Assembly: GCF_938039245.1 (NCBI RefSeq)
Contig: NZ_CALHVN010000045.1
Coordinates: 1 to 21,370 of the forward strand
Source: an uncultured Campylobacter sp.
GTDB lineage: Bacteria > Campylobacterota > Campylobacteria > Campylobacterales > Campylobacteraceae
DNA: 21,370 nucleotides
Direction of reading: 5' to 3'
Notes under the pieces: generated by a model
Databases searched by the model: none
The model's input: only the letters and a program-made list of their open reading frames with translations
Told to the model about the DNA's origin: nothing
Made by a program: the position numbers and the translations under genes
In this document: positions 8,083-15,564 of the stretch, one piece after another
How positions within the stretch are numbered: the stretch's first letter is position 1
How the letters are laid out: each line of letters opens with the position of its first letter

Positions 8083-10023
8083 GTGGCACTCATAGATCTA
8101 ATCGACGTTAGTAAAAAATTCGGCCCCAATGAAATTTTAAACAAAGTAAGCCTCAGCGTAAACGAGCGTGAGCGTATCGCTATCATCGGTAAAAACGGCA
8201 GCGGCAAAAGTACGCTGATGAAGCTAATCGCGGGCGCGCTAGAGCCTGATAGCGGCAGGCGTATCGCGCAAGGCGGCGTTAAGGTAGAAATGCTCGCGCA
8301 AAATCCTAAATTTGACGATGCGGCTACCGTAAAAGACGCGCTAAATTTAGAGCTAAAAGAGATATTTGACGCTAGGGACGAGTATGCGGCGGTGCTAGAG
8401 GCGCTCGGCCGCGATGCGCAAAACAAAGAACTAAACGCTAGGCAAGACGAGCTAATCAAATTTATCGAAGCAAAAGACGGCTGGCAGATCGAGCGCAAGA
8501 TCGAGCGCGTGCTGGAGGAGTTTAAGCTAAAAGAGTACGAAAACCGAGCTGTCGCAAGCCTTAGCGGAGGCGAGATACGCCGCGTAGCTCTGGGCGCGCT
8601 GATACTTAAAAAGCCAGATGTCTTGCTACTTGACGAGCCTACGAACCACCTTGACGTTTATATGGTGAGATTTCTTGAAGATATGCTAAAAAGCTCGCGC
8701 CAGACGATAGTTTTTATCTCGCACGATCGCTATTTTATCGATGCGCTAGCAACTAGAAGCGTAGAGATCGAGGAGGGCGCGCTGGCGTCATTTGATGGCG
8801 GTTACGCAAACTATCTAGCCAAAAAAGAGGAAATTTTAGCCAGCCTAGCCAAATCTCACGAGACGTTGCTAAAACAACTAAAAGCCGAGGAGGAGTGGCT
8901 ACGCAGAGGTGTCAAAGCGCGTCTAAAACGCAACGAAGGGCGCAAAGAGCGAGTGCTAGCCATGCGCGAGGAGGCGAAGAAAAACCCGGGCGTGATACGC
9001 CGCGTTAGGCTCGAGCTTGAGCGAGCGAGTAAAAATTTTAACCAAACGCAAAGCGTAAACCGCAAAAAAATGCTATTTGAGATCAAGCAATTAAGCAAAA
9101 ATATCGGCGGCAAGCAGCTTTTTAGTGATTTTAACGCGCGCGTTTTGCAAGGCGAACGTATCGCGATAGTCGGACGAAACGGCAGCGGTAAAAGCACTCT
9201 TATTAAAATTTTACTCGGGTTTGAAAAGCCAAGCAGCGGCGAAGTTAGGCGCGGCGAGGTGCGAGTGGGGTACTTTGATCAGTCGCGAAGCGCGCTGGAT
9301 GACGATAAGAGCCTCATTGAGACCTTTTGTCCAAACGGCGGCGATCACGTTATGGTGCGCGGGCGAAATATGCACGTCTACGGCTATCTTAAAAATTTCC
9401 TATTTCCTAAAGAATTTCTCGATAAACCCATCGGCGTGCTAAGCGGCGGCGAGAAAAACCGCGTGGCGCTAGCTTTGCTTTTTAGCAAAGAGTACGACGT
9501 GCTCGTACTAGACGAGCCTACAAACGACCTGGATATCGCAACTATCAACATCCTTGAGGACTACCTGCAAAGCTTTGAGGGCGCCATAATCATCGTTAGC
9601 CACGACCGCTACTTCGTCGATAAGATCGCGCATAAACTCTGGGCATTTGAGGGGACGGCGATCGAGGTGCTACATCAAGAATACAGCGTCTATCTCGAGC
9701 TAGAAGACGAATTAGCCGAGCTTGGTAAATTTGAAGCAAGCCTGGCCAGCGAAGCAGAGCAAGCGCAAAAACAAAAGAGCAAAACCGGCGCGAAGCTAAG
9801 CTACAAGCAAACGCAAATTTTATCCTCGCACCCCGAAAAAATAGCCGCGCTGGAAGCTAAGATAAAAGAGCTAAACGCCGGCCTTAGCGATCCAAAAATC
9901 TATCAGCAAATCGGCCTAACCGCGCTTTATAATGATCTGGAAGCAGCAAAAAGTGAGCTAGAGACGCTAGAGAACGAATACTTTGAAGTCTTGGAAATCG
10001 CCGAAAATTTGGAGCAAATTTGA
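8083..10023 (+). CDS. uup: ABC-F family ATPase Uup
   Basis: This is a soluble ABC-F protein with two nucleotide-binding domains and no membrane part. Uup-type proteins act on ribosomes and/or branched DNA, and loss in E. coli affects transposon precise excision and ribosome-related stress. The 646 residues match Uup. NBD1 has Walker A at 36-44 (GKNGSGKST), a signature near 159 (LSGGE) and Walker B near 179-190 (LLLDEPTNHLD). NBD2 has Walker A at 364-372, LSGGEKNR near 453 and DEPTNDLD near 477-484. The linker stretch EEEWLRRGVKARLKRNEGR and the C-terminal coiled coil (about 560-646) are Uup hallmarks. The start is GTG at 8083. The stop codon overlaps the next gene as TTGA. Confidence 0.9.
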   Translation: MALIDLIDVSKKFGPNEILNKVSLSVNERERIAIIGKNGSGKSTLMKLIAGALEPDSGRRIAQGGVKVEMLAQNPKFDDAATVKDALNLELKEIFDARDEYAAVLEALGRDAQNKELNARQDELIKFIEAKDGWQIERKIERVLEEFKLKEYENRAVASLSGGEIRRVALGALILKKPDVLLLDEPTNHLDVYMVRFLEDMLKSSRQTIVFISHDRYFIDALATRSVEIEEGALASFDGGYANYLAKKEEILASLAKSHETLLKQLKAEEEWLRRGVKARLKRNEGRKERVLAMREEAKKNPGVIRRVRLELERASKNFNQTQSVNRKKMLFEIKQLSKNIGGKQLFSDFNARVLQGERIAIVGRNGSGKSTLIKILLGFEKPSSGEVRRGEVRVGYFDQSRSALDDDKSLIETFCPNGGDHVMVRGRNMHVYGYLKNFLFPKEFLDKPIGVLSGGEKNRVALALLFSKEYDVLVLDEPTNDLDIATINILEDYLQSFEGAIIIVSHDRYFVDKIAHKLWAFEGTAIEVLHQEYSVYLELEDELAELGKFEASLASEAEQAQKQKSKTGAKLSYKQTQILSSHPEKIAALEAKIKELNAGLSDPKIYQQIGLTALYNDLEAAKSELETLENEYFEVLEIAENLEQI

Positions 10024-10466
10024 AAAAATTAACTAAAACGGGCAGAGTTAGCGCTCTAAATTTACGCACGATTAAGCGAGACGAGTTTATCGGCGCTAGT
10101 TTTGAGCTGGACGGGATTAAATTTAGCGGCGTTTTTTCGGCGGATTTTAGTCTGGAACAGGGCGACCTCGTGCGCGTAGAGTACGAAAGAGACGGCTTTA
10201 TAAATAGAATAACCCTGCTTGAAACCCTGGCTAAAAATAGCGAAAACAAGAGCATGACGGCAAAAATCATGAATATTACGGTTTTTATCTCGCTTGCGCT
10301 TCTTGCTCTTTGTATCGCGGGCGGAGTGATTTTTTCTTTGATTACTGGCAGATTTGAGATTCGCGATTTTACCGATGTTGTTAGGCTTATTGGCATTTGT
10401 TTTCTCGTTTGGTCGCTAGCGTACCTTACGATAGGAAAATTTAAAATTTTGAGATATTTTACTTGA
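10020..10466 (+). CDS. Small two-helix membrane protein of unknown function
   Basis: I do not recognise this 148-residue protein. It has a soluble N-terminal part (1-80) with a beta-rich look (SFELDGIKFSGVFSADFSLE and GDLVRVEYERDGFINRITLL), then two hydrophobic helices at about 85-108 and 119-138. The start is TTG at 10020 inside the uup stop (TTGA), which indicates coupled translation with uup. ATG starts further in would lose the conserved-looking beginning. A hairpin starts directly behind the stop codon. Functional linkage to Uup is only suggested by the overlap. Confidence 0.7.
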   Translation: MKKLTKTGRVSALNLRTIKRDEFIGASFELDGIKFSGVFSADFSLEQGDLVRVEYERDGFINRITLLETLAKNSENKSMTAKIMNITVFISLALLALCIAGGVIFSLITGRFEIRDFTDVVRLIGICFLVWSLAYLTIGKFKILRYFT

Positions 10467-10513
10467 TTTTAGGCTTAAATTTACGTTTAGTCCGCTTAAA
10501 TTTAGGCCTAAAA
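10467..10513 (+). terminator. Hairpin closing the NSS-uup operon
   Basis: TTTTAGGCTTAAATTT (10467-10482) pairs with AAATTTAGGCCTAAAA (10498-10513) over 16 positions with one G-U pair and a 15-base loop. It begins immediately after the stop codon. No long T run follows, so it may be a weak terminator or a 3' stabilising stem. Confidence 0.5.
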
Positions 10514-10580
10514 TTTAGAAAAGATTGAAAATTTAACCCAAATTACCGCAGTTTGCCCGTAATTTTAATTAAATTTTTTA

Positions 10581-10586
10581 TATAAT
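10581..10586 (+). promoter_or_regulatory. Retained -10 box of the NSS pseudogene
   Basis: TATAAT ends 26 bases before the ATG of the remnant at 10612. The intact paralogue has the same box (13037-13042) at the same distance, and the AAGG-type ribosome binding sites also correspond. The leader was therefore part of the duplication or common ancestry. Confidence 0.55.
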
Positions 10587-10611
10587 TTCGCGTTTTATTA
10601 AAAGGTTTATG

Positions 10612-10817
10612 ATGGATAGAAAAACTTGGAGTTCGAAAATAACGTATATTTTGGCTGTTGCGGGCGCTACGGTCGGTTTTGGCGCGACGTGGCACTATCT
10701 CGCATCGAGGTAGATAATCCGACCATCATACCTTATATCACATTTGGCATAGCTTTTATCGTTGCGATCATCTTTGGCGTTTCAAAAGCTAGGGGTGCAA
10801 AGAGGGATTGCGGATAA
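10612..10817 (+). pseudogene. Internally deleted NSS-family transporter gene
   Basis: The first 28 codons match the start of the intact NSS gene at 13068: about 73 of 82 bases are identical, and only two residues differ (T5S, I10V). At about 10694, inside the TM1 motif TWRFPY, homology stops. The frame then runs into TAG at 10711-10713, leaving a 33-residue peptide. In another frame, codons from about 10695 to TAA at 10815-10817 encode a plausible membrane-protein tail (NPTIIPYITFGIAFIVAIIF, then a basic end). The simplest reading is a deletion of more than 1 kb that joined the 5' end of a transporter gene to its own, or another, 3' end out of frame. The continuous frame 10626-10817 has no independent support. 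Promoter, ribosome binding site and terminator hairpins are still present. Confidence 0.8.
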
Positions 10818-10835
10818 ATTTAACGTAAATTTTTT

Positions 10836-10889
10836 AAAGCGCCTTTTTTAGGTGCTTTGCTCCTTAAATTTAGCCAAAAATTTAAGGAG
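10836..10889 (+). terminator. Two tandem hairpins behind the pseudogene
   Basis: The first stem is AAAGCGCCT (10836-10844) with AGGTGCTTT (10850-10858), with one G-U pair and a TTTTT loop. The second is a perfect 12-base-pair stem, CTCCTTAAATTT (10860-10871) with AAATTTAAGGAG (10878-10889), and a 6-base loop. They probably formed the terminator of the once intact transporter gene, and they now insulate the BCCT gene from upstream reading. Confidence 0.6.
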
Positions 10890-10894
10890 TAAAT

Positions 10895-10923
10895 TTGACT
10901 TATTTACTATTTTTTGTTATTTT
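10895..10923 (+). promoter_or_regulatory. Candidate sigma-70 promoter of the BCCT gene
   Basis: TTGACT (10895-10900) and TATTTT (10918-10923) are 17 bases apart, and the start codon is at 10958. The -35 match is better than the -10 match. The position directly after the double hairpin supports an independent transcription unit. Confidence 0.4.
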
Positions 10924-10957
10924 AAAAGGAAGCTGAAATTTACAAAAAAGGAGAAAA

Positions 10958-12898
10958 ATGATCAAATTTCAAAAGTCGAAATTTAACAATTCGGTATTTA
11001 TCCCATCGCTTGTTGTCATATTTTTAATAACGGCATTTGCAGCGATATTTCCAAATTTCTCAAATGAGTTTTTTAAAGGTATGCAAAACTACATCGCAGC
11101 GAAATTTGGCTGGTTTTACATCCTGGCCGTCGCCGTCATACTTCTAAGCATCATTATCCTTGGCTTTAGCAAGCTTGGCGAGATCAAGCTCGGAGCCGAT
11201 CACGTAAAGCCGGAGCACAAAAATATCTCGTGGTTTTCTATGCTTTTTGCCGCCGGTATGGGCATCGGACTTGTGTTTTTTGGCGTGGCCGAGCCGCTCA
11301 TGCACTATCTAAATCCGCCGCTCGGCGATGCGCAAACTATCGCAGCGCAAAAGCTTGCGATGAATATCACCTTCTTTCATTGGGGTATGGGCGCATGGTC
11401 GGTTTATGCCATCGTGGCGTTAATTCTCGCCTTTTTCTCGTATAGGCACGGCTTGCCGCTCACGCTTAGATCGGCGTTTTATCCGATCATCGGCGATAAA
11501 ATTTACGGCAAGATCGGCAACGCCATCGACACATTTGCCGTCGTAGCGACGCTTTTTGGCGTAGCGACCTCGCTAGGATACGGCGTACTTCAGGTAAATG
11601 CCGGCCTTACGCACGTTTTTGGCCTGCCGACCATGCATATTACGCTTCTAATAGTGCTTTGTTTTGCAGCGACCATCTCAGCGGCAAGCGGCGTGGATAA
11701 GGGGATTAAAATTTTATCAAACTCAAATATCGCGCTAGCCATTTGTTTTATGTTTTTGATACTATTTTTAGGAGATACGACGCAGCTTTTAAAGTCGTTT
11801 GTGCAAAACAGCGGCGACTACGTCTCGACGCTTATTTCAAACACCTTTAACCTCTACGCCTACGAGAGGCAAAACGAGAGCTGGCTTGGCGGTTGGACGC
11901 TGCTATACTGGGCTTGGTGGCTATCTTGGTCGCCATTTGTGGGGCTTTTTATAGCTAAAATTTCAAAGGGCAGGACGATAAGAGAATTTGTGATCGGCGT
12001 ACTTTTCGTGCCAACCGGCTTTACATTTGCTTGGATGAGCTTTTTTGGTAACTCGGCGATCGCGCTTGTTCAAGGCGGCTTTAGCGAGCTTGCGACGACC
12101 GTAAATTCCGACTCGGCTTCGGCGCTTTTTATGTTTTTAGAAAAATTTAGCTTTTCAAGCTTGCTAAGCACGATCGCAGTCTTTATGATCGTCATATTTT
12201 TCATCACTTCGGCCGACTCAGCGGCGATCGTGATGAACATGCTTTGCTCAAACGGCAAGGACGATACGCCGGTTTGGCAAAAGGTCTTTTGGGGTGTTAC
12301 AGTGGGCGTCGTGGCGGCATTTTTGATGCTAGCCGGCGGCCTTGGCTCGCTTCAAGCGCTTACTATCGCTACGGCGCTGCCGTTTTCGGTGGTGCTTTTG
12401 GGTGCGATTTTTGGGCTATTTAAGGCGCTGCGCGTCGATGTGACCAAAAAAGAGACAAATAACTTTAACAACATGCCTCTTAGCGATCTTTCAAAGCCTT
12501 GGCAAGAGCGACTAAGCGCGATTATCACTCTACCTAGCAAAAAAGACGGCAGTAAATTTCTAAACGAAGTCGTGCTAAAAGCCTTTAACGAGCTAAAAGA
12601 GGAATTTGCCAAAAACGGACTTGAGGCAAATGTAACAAAAGCTGAAAATTTCGTAAATTTAAACGTCGGACTTGGCGACGAGATGGACTTTAGATACGGC
12701 GTATATCTCACCAAAAGCCAGAGCCCGGACTACACTAGAGAGCTTGAGGGCGACGATCTTTATTACAGAGCCGAGGTATATCTAAAAGAGGGCGGTCAGG
12801 ACTACGACGTGCTTGGTTGGAGCGAGGCCACGCTGATAAACGACGTCATCGAGCAATACCGCAAACATATGCAGTTTTTACATGTCGTTAGAAAATAA
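10958..12898 (+). CDS. BCCT family betaine/choline/carnitine transporter
   Basis: This is a secondary transporter for a quaternary-ammonium compound such as glycine betaine or choline, for osmoprotection or nutrition. The protein has 646 residues. Residues 1-510 hold about twelve helices. The glycine motif G100-M-G-I-G104 followed by FFGVAEP matches sodium-coupled BetP-type members rather than the CaiT antiporter. The TM8 aromatic box is W318-A-W-W-L-S-W324 within WTLLYWAWWLSWSPFVG. A C-terminal cytoplasmic domain (about 515-646) is of the BetT/OpuD-like length and could sense osmotic state; it lacks the long arginine-rich tail of BetP. AAGGAG lies closely in front of ATG 10958. The gene stands alone, between its own promoter and a strong terminator. 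Confidence 0.93.
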   Translation: MIKFQKSKFNNSVFIPSLVVIFLITAFAAIFPNFSNEFFKGMQNYIAAKFGWFYILAVAVILLSIIILGFSKLGEIKLGADHVKPEHKNISWFSMLFAAGMGIGLVFFGVAEPLMHYLNPPLGDAQTIAAQKLAMNITFFHWGMGAWSVYAIVALILAFFSYRHGLPLTLRSAFYPIIGDKIYGKIGNAIDTFAVVATLFGVATSLGYGVLQVNAGLTHVFGLPTMHITLLIVLCFAATISAASGVDKGIKILSNSNIALAICFMFLILFLGDTTQLLKSFVQNSGDYVSTLISNTFNLYAYERQNESWLGGWTLLYWAWWLSWSPFVGLFIAKISKGRTIREFVIGVLFVPTGFTFAWMSFFGNSAIALVQGGFSELATTVNSDSASALFMFLEKFSFSSLLSTIAVFMIVIFFITSADSAAIVMNMLCSNGKDDTPVWQKVFWGVTVGVVAAFLMLAGGLGSLQALTIATALPFSVVLLGAIFGLFKALRVDVTKKETNNFNNMPLSDLSKPWQERLSAIITLPSKKDGSKFLNEVVLKAFNELKEEFAKNGLEANVTKAENFVNLNVGLGDEMDFRYGVYLTKSQSPDYTRELEGDDLYYRAEVYLKEGGQDYDVLGWSEATLINDVIEQYRKHMQFLHVVRK

Positions 12899-12904
12899 TA
12901 ATTT

Positions 12905-12933
12905 GGCGTAAATTTGCAGAAATTTACGCCTTT
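12905..12933 (+). terminator. Terminator of the BCCT gene
   Basis: GGCGTAAATTT (12905-12915) and AAATTTACGCC (12920-12930) form a perfect 11-base-pair stem with a GCAG loop. TTTAAATTT follows. It starts 6 bases behind the BCCT stop codon. Confidence 0.75.
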
Positions 12934-13036
12934 AAATTTATGCCAAGTAGCCTTTTTCTAATAATATTTACCGATTTTAATCCAGATTTGTTTTAAATTT
13001 CAAAGATGGTTCTAAAAACTTTAAATAAAATTTTTA

Positions 13037-13042
13037 TATAAT
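13037..13042 (+). promoter_or_regulatory. Candidate -10 box of the second intact NSS operon
   Basis: TATAAT lies 26 bases before ATG 13068, the same distance as in the pseudogene leader. It would drive the run from the NSS gene to prmC, whose genes are spaced by 2 and 8 bases and a 14-base overlap. Confidence 0.6.
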
Positions 13043-13067
13043 CTCTCTTTTTCACAAAGGTATACAG

Positions 13068-14429
13068 ATGGATAGAAAATCGTGGAGTTCGAAGGTAACG
13101 TATATTTTGGCGGTTGCGGGCGCGACCGTGGGCTTTGGCGCGACGTGGCGCTTCCCGTATCTGGTCGGGCAAAACGGCGGCGGCGCCTACGTACTCGTGT
13201 TTTGTATCGCGATGATCGTGATCGGTATACCGATGATTTTGGCCGAAAATGCGATCGGCAGACGCCTAAAATGCAACGCCGTGGACGCATTCGGCGGTAA
13301 AAATATAAATCCGGCATGGAAAATCGTGGGCTGGATGGGGCTGCTTGGGGCATTTGGCATCATGGCCTACTACATGGTTATCGGCGGCTGGGTGCTAAAC
13401 TACATCGCGCAGATCGCATTTGGTATGCTCGATCTCTCGCAGGTGCTTAGCTTTGAGGCTACGAGCGCGTTTTATGAGCAAAATATCGTTAGCGATCCGC
13501 TGGCTATTAGCTTTGCGACACTGGTTTTCGTACTCGTAAACTACGCGATCCTGGTGCAGGGCGCAGTCGGCGGTATAGAGCGCTCGGCGAAGTACCTCAT
13601 GCCGCTACTTTTCGTGCTGATGATCGTGATGATCGTAAAAAACTTAACCTTAGATGGCGTGGCGCAGGGGGTTAAATTTTACCTCACGCCAGATTTTTCA
13701 AAGATAAATTTAAAGCTTTTCGTCGAGGTTTTGGGGCAGGTATTTTTCGCGCTTTCGCTTGGTTTTGGCGTGATGATTACGCTTTCAAGCTTTGTTAAAA
13801 AGGACGAAGGGCTGGTTAAAATCTCTATCATCACGGGCATCCTAAACACCCTCATCGCCGTGCTTGCGGGCTTTATGATATTTCCGTCGCTTTTTAGCTA
13901 CGGCGTCTCGCCCGACAGCGGCCCAAGCCTCGTGTTTAAGAGCTTGCCGATCGTTTTTTCGCATATGCCTTTTGGCGGATTTTTTGCGGTGGCGTTTTTT
14001 GCGCTGCTGATGATCGCCGCGCTCACGACCTCGCTGCCGATCTACGAGGTTATCATTACGACGCTTCAGGAGAAATTTAAAATCAAGCGCAAAAGCGCGA
14101 TTTTGCTGGTGCTTGGCACGATATTTATATTTGGAAATTTACCGTCCTTGATGGCTACGAATCTGCTTTCTGACGTTAAAATTTTCGGTAAAAATATCTT
14201 TGACGCATACGACGCCATCAGCGCTACGATATTTTTCGTGCTGACCTCGCTTGGGTGCGCGATATTTGTAGGCTGGGTGCTAAAAGACGAAGCCAAACGC
14301 GAGATAATGCAGGGCAGCGAAAAATATGCAAAACTCGTAAATATCTGGTTTTGGTATATCAAATTCGTCGTGCCGTTTATCATTTTGGTGCTTTTTATTA
14401 GCTCGTTTTACGATAATTTTTTAAAGTAA
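13068..14429 (+). CDS. Sodium-dependent transporter, NSS/SNF family (paralogue of the pseudogene)
   Basis: This is an inner-membrane LeuT-fold amino acid symporter of 453 residues. TM1 reads GATVGFGATW-R28-FPY, so the extracellular gate arginine is present. TM6 has the classical S230-LGFG234 within FFALSLGFGVMITLSSF. Compared with LeuT (alignment from memory), two side chains of the Na1 site are changed: N27 corresponds to A25 and T254 to A228. The TM7 asparagine (GILNTLIAVLAG) is kept. Only Na2, or a modified Na1, may therefore be used. The start is ATG 13068, with an AAAGG site in front. It leads an operon with a propeller protein, an M48 protease and PrmC, with no obvious functional link. 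Confidence 0.9.
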   Translation: MDRKSWSSKVTYILAVAGATVGFGATWRFPYLVGQNGGGAYVLVFCIAMIVIGIPMILAENAIGRRLKCNAVDAFGGKNINPAWKIVGWMGLLGAFGIMAYYMVIGGWVLNYIAQIAFGMLDLSQVLSFEATSAFYEQNIVSDPLAISFATLVFVLVNYAILVQGAVGGIERSAKYLMPLLFVLMIVMIVKNLTLDGVAQGVKFYLTPDFSKINLKLFVEVLGQVFFALSLGFGVMITLSSFVKKDEGLVKISIITGILNTLIAVLAGFMIFPSLFSYGVSPDSGPSLVFKSLPIVFSHMPFGGFFAVAFFALLMIAALTTSLPIYEVIITTLQEKFKIKRKSAILLVLGTIFIFGNLPSLMATNLLSDVKIFGKNIFDAYDAISATIFFVLTSLGCAIFVGWVLKDEAKREIMQGSEKYAKLVNIWFWYIKFVVPFIILVLFISSFYDNFLK

Positions 14430-14431
14430 AT

Positions 14432-15556
14432 TTGATGACAAGTCTCGTAAATTTAGCTAACGGCGATCGCCTAAATTTGCGCGTAGAGGGTCAAATTTTA
14501 GCTAGCGAGAGCATCAAAAACGGCAAAACGAGGCAGACGCAAAAGGAGTTTGCAAGTGTTGGCGAGGCGCAAAAAGCCTGCGTAAAAAAGGAGTGGGAGA
14601 GCCTGAAAAAAGGCTATGTCCTGCAAAATGCGAACGCGAAAGCCGGCGAAGCAAGTTTACACGTCTATATCGGCGGCGGATACACGGGCGCGCTATCCTT
14701 TGCTGGCGCGGGTGACGAGCTTTTCGTCTACAAATGCGGCGGCTACAAAGAAGAGGAATCGGTAGATTTTCTAACTAGGCTGAGCGCAGACGGAGCGATA
14801 AGAGGCGATATCATCCTGCCAAAGCCGCTTGCATGGCAGGCGGAGCGCGCCGGCGAAAATTTGCTGCTGGACTTAGATCACGATATTTTTAAATTTAACC
14901 CACAAACGGGCGAATTTACAAATGTCTTTAAAGAGCTAAAAATAAAAAGAAACGGCGATATTACGAGCTGCGTCTGCGCATCCGGCGAGGCTGCGGCATT
15001 TGCGGCTTACGGCCAAATTTACGTTTTGCGAGACGGGGGTTTTTCGTCTCTTGGCAAATACAAAACTGACTCGGGCTGCGGAGCTGCGTTTTGCGTAGCG
15101 CTTAGCACGGACGGCGCAAAGCTAGCTCTAAGCTGTAAGCAAAACGAGATCAAAATTTTAAGCACGCTAAATGGAGAAATTTTAAACGAGATAAAAGAAG
15201 GCTTCGGTATGCTTAGCGACGTTTGCTTTTTAAATGACGGCTCGCTGCTAGGCAGGGAGTATTATGGGGGCAGCCTAGTCTGTTTTGACGCGGCAGGCTC
15301 GCGGCAAACTCCTGCGTGGATGCGGGGCGAGTGTGCCAAGGCTCAGAAGATTTGCGTTAGCACGGACGGTTTGCGGCTTGCGCTAATTAGCTACGACAAG
15401 GCTCGCATCATCGATCTAAAAAGCGGAAATTTGCGGCTTAGCTTTGAGCTTTCGCACGTCGTTAAGCGCTGCGAGGCCAAATTTGAGTGCATAAACGGCG
15501 AGGAATTTTTAGCCGTGCGCACCGACTACGGCTGCTTTAGTCTTTATAAAATTTAA
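14432..15556 (+). CDS. WGR-like domain plus beta-propeller-like protein, unknown function
   Basis: I do not recognise this 374-residue soluble protein as a named gene. Residues 1-70 resemble a WGR domain: a short beta region, then the typical TQKEFASVGEAQKACVKKEW and LKKGYV ending. The WGR tripeptide itself is not present. Residues about 75-374 contain repeated beta-strand blocks with WD40-like phrases (LSTDGAKLALS, ILSTLNGEILNEI, VSTDGLRLALISYDKARIID), consistent with a beta-propeller. There is no signal peptide or membrane helix. The start is TTG 14432 or ATG 14435; ATG is preferred by codon, and the gap to the NSS stop is 2-5 bases. WGR domains occur in PARPs and in MolR-type bacterial proteins, often near nucleic acids, but no such role is shown here. 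Confidence 0.7.
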   Translation: MMTSLVNLANGDRLNLRVEGQILASESIKNGKTRQTQKEFASVGEAQKACVKKEWESLKKGYVLQNANAKAGEASLHVYIGGGYTGALSFAGAGDELFVYKCGGYKEEESVDFLTRLSADGAIRGDIILPKPLAWQAERAGENLLLDLDHDIFKFNPQTGEFTNVFKELKIKRNGDITSCVCASGEAAAFAAYGQIYVLRDGGFSSLGKYKTDSGCGAAFCVALSTDGAKLALSCKQNEIKILSTLNGEILNEIKEGFGMLSDVCFLNDGSLLGREYYGGSLVCFDAAGSRQTPAWMRGECAKAQKICVSTDGLRLALISYDKARIIDLKSGNLRLSFELSHVVKRCEAKFECINGEEFLAVRTDYGCFSLYKI

Positions 15557-15564
15557 GGGAAAAC

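Noticed and set aside
10626..10817. 63-residue open frame as a genuine small gene
   Set aside because: Its first half is the NSS start read in the wrong phase. Only the tail looks like protein, so it is part of the pseudogene.
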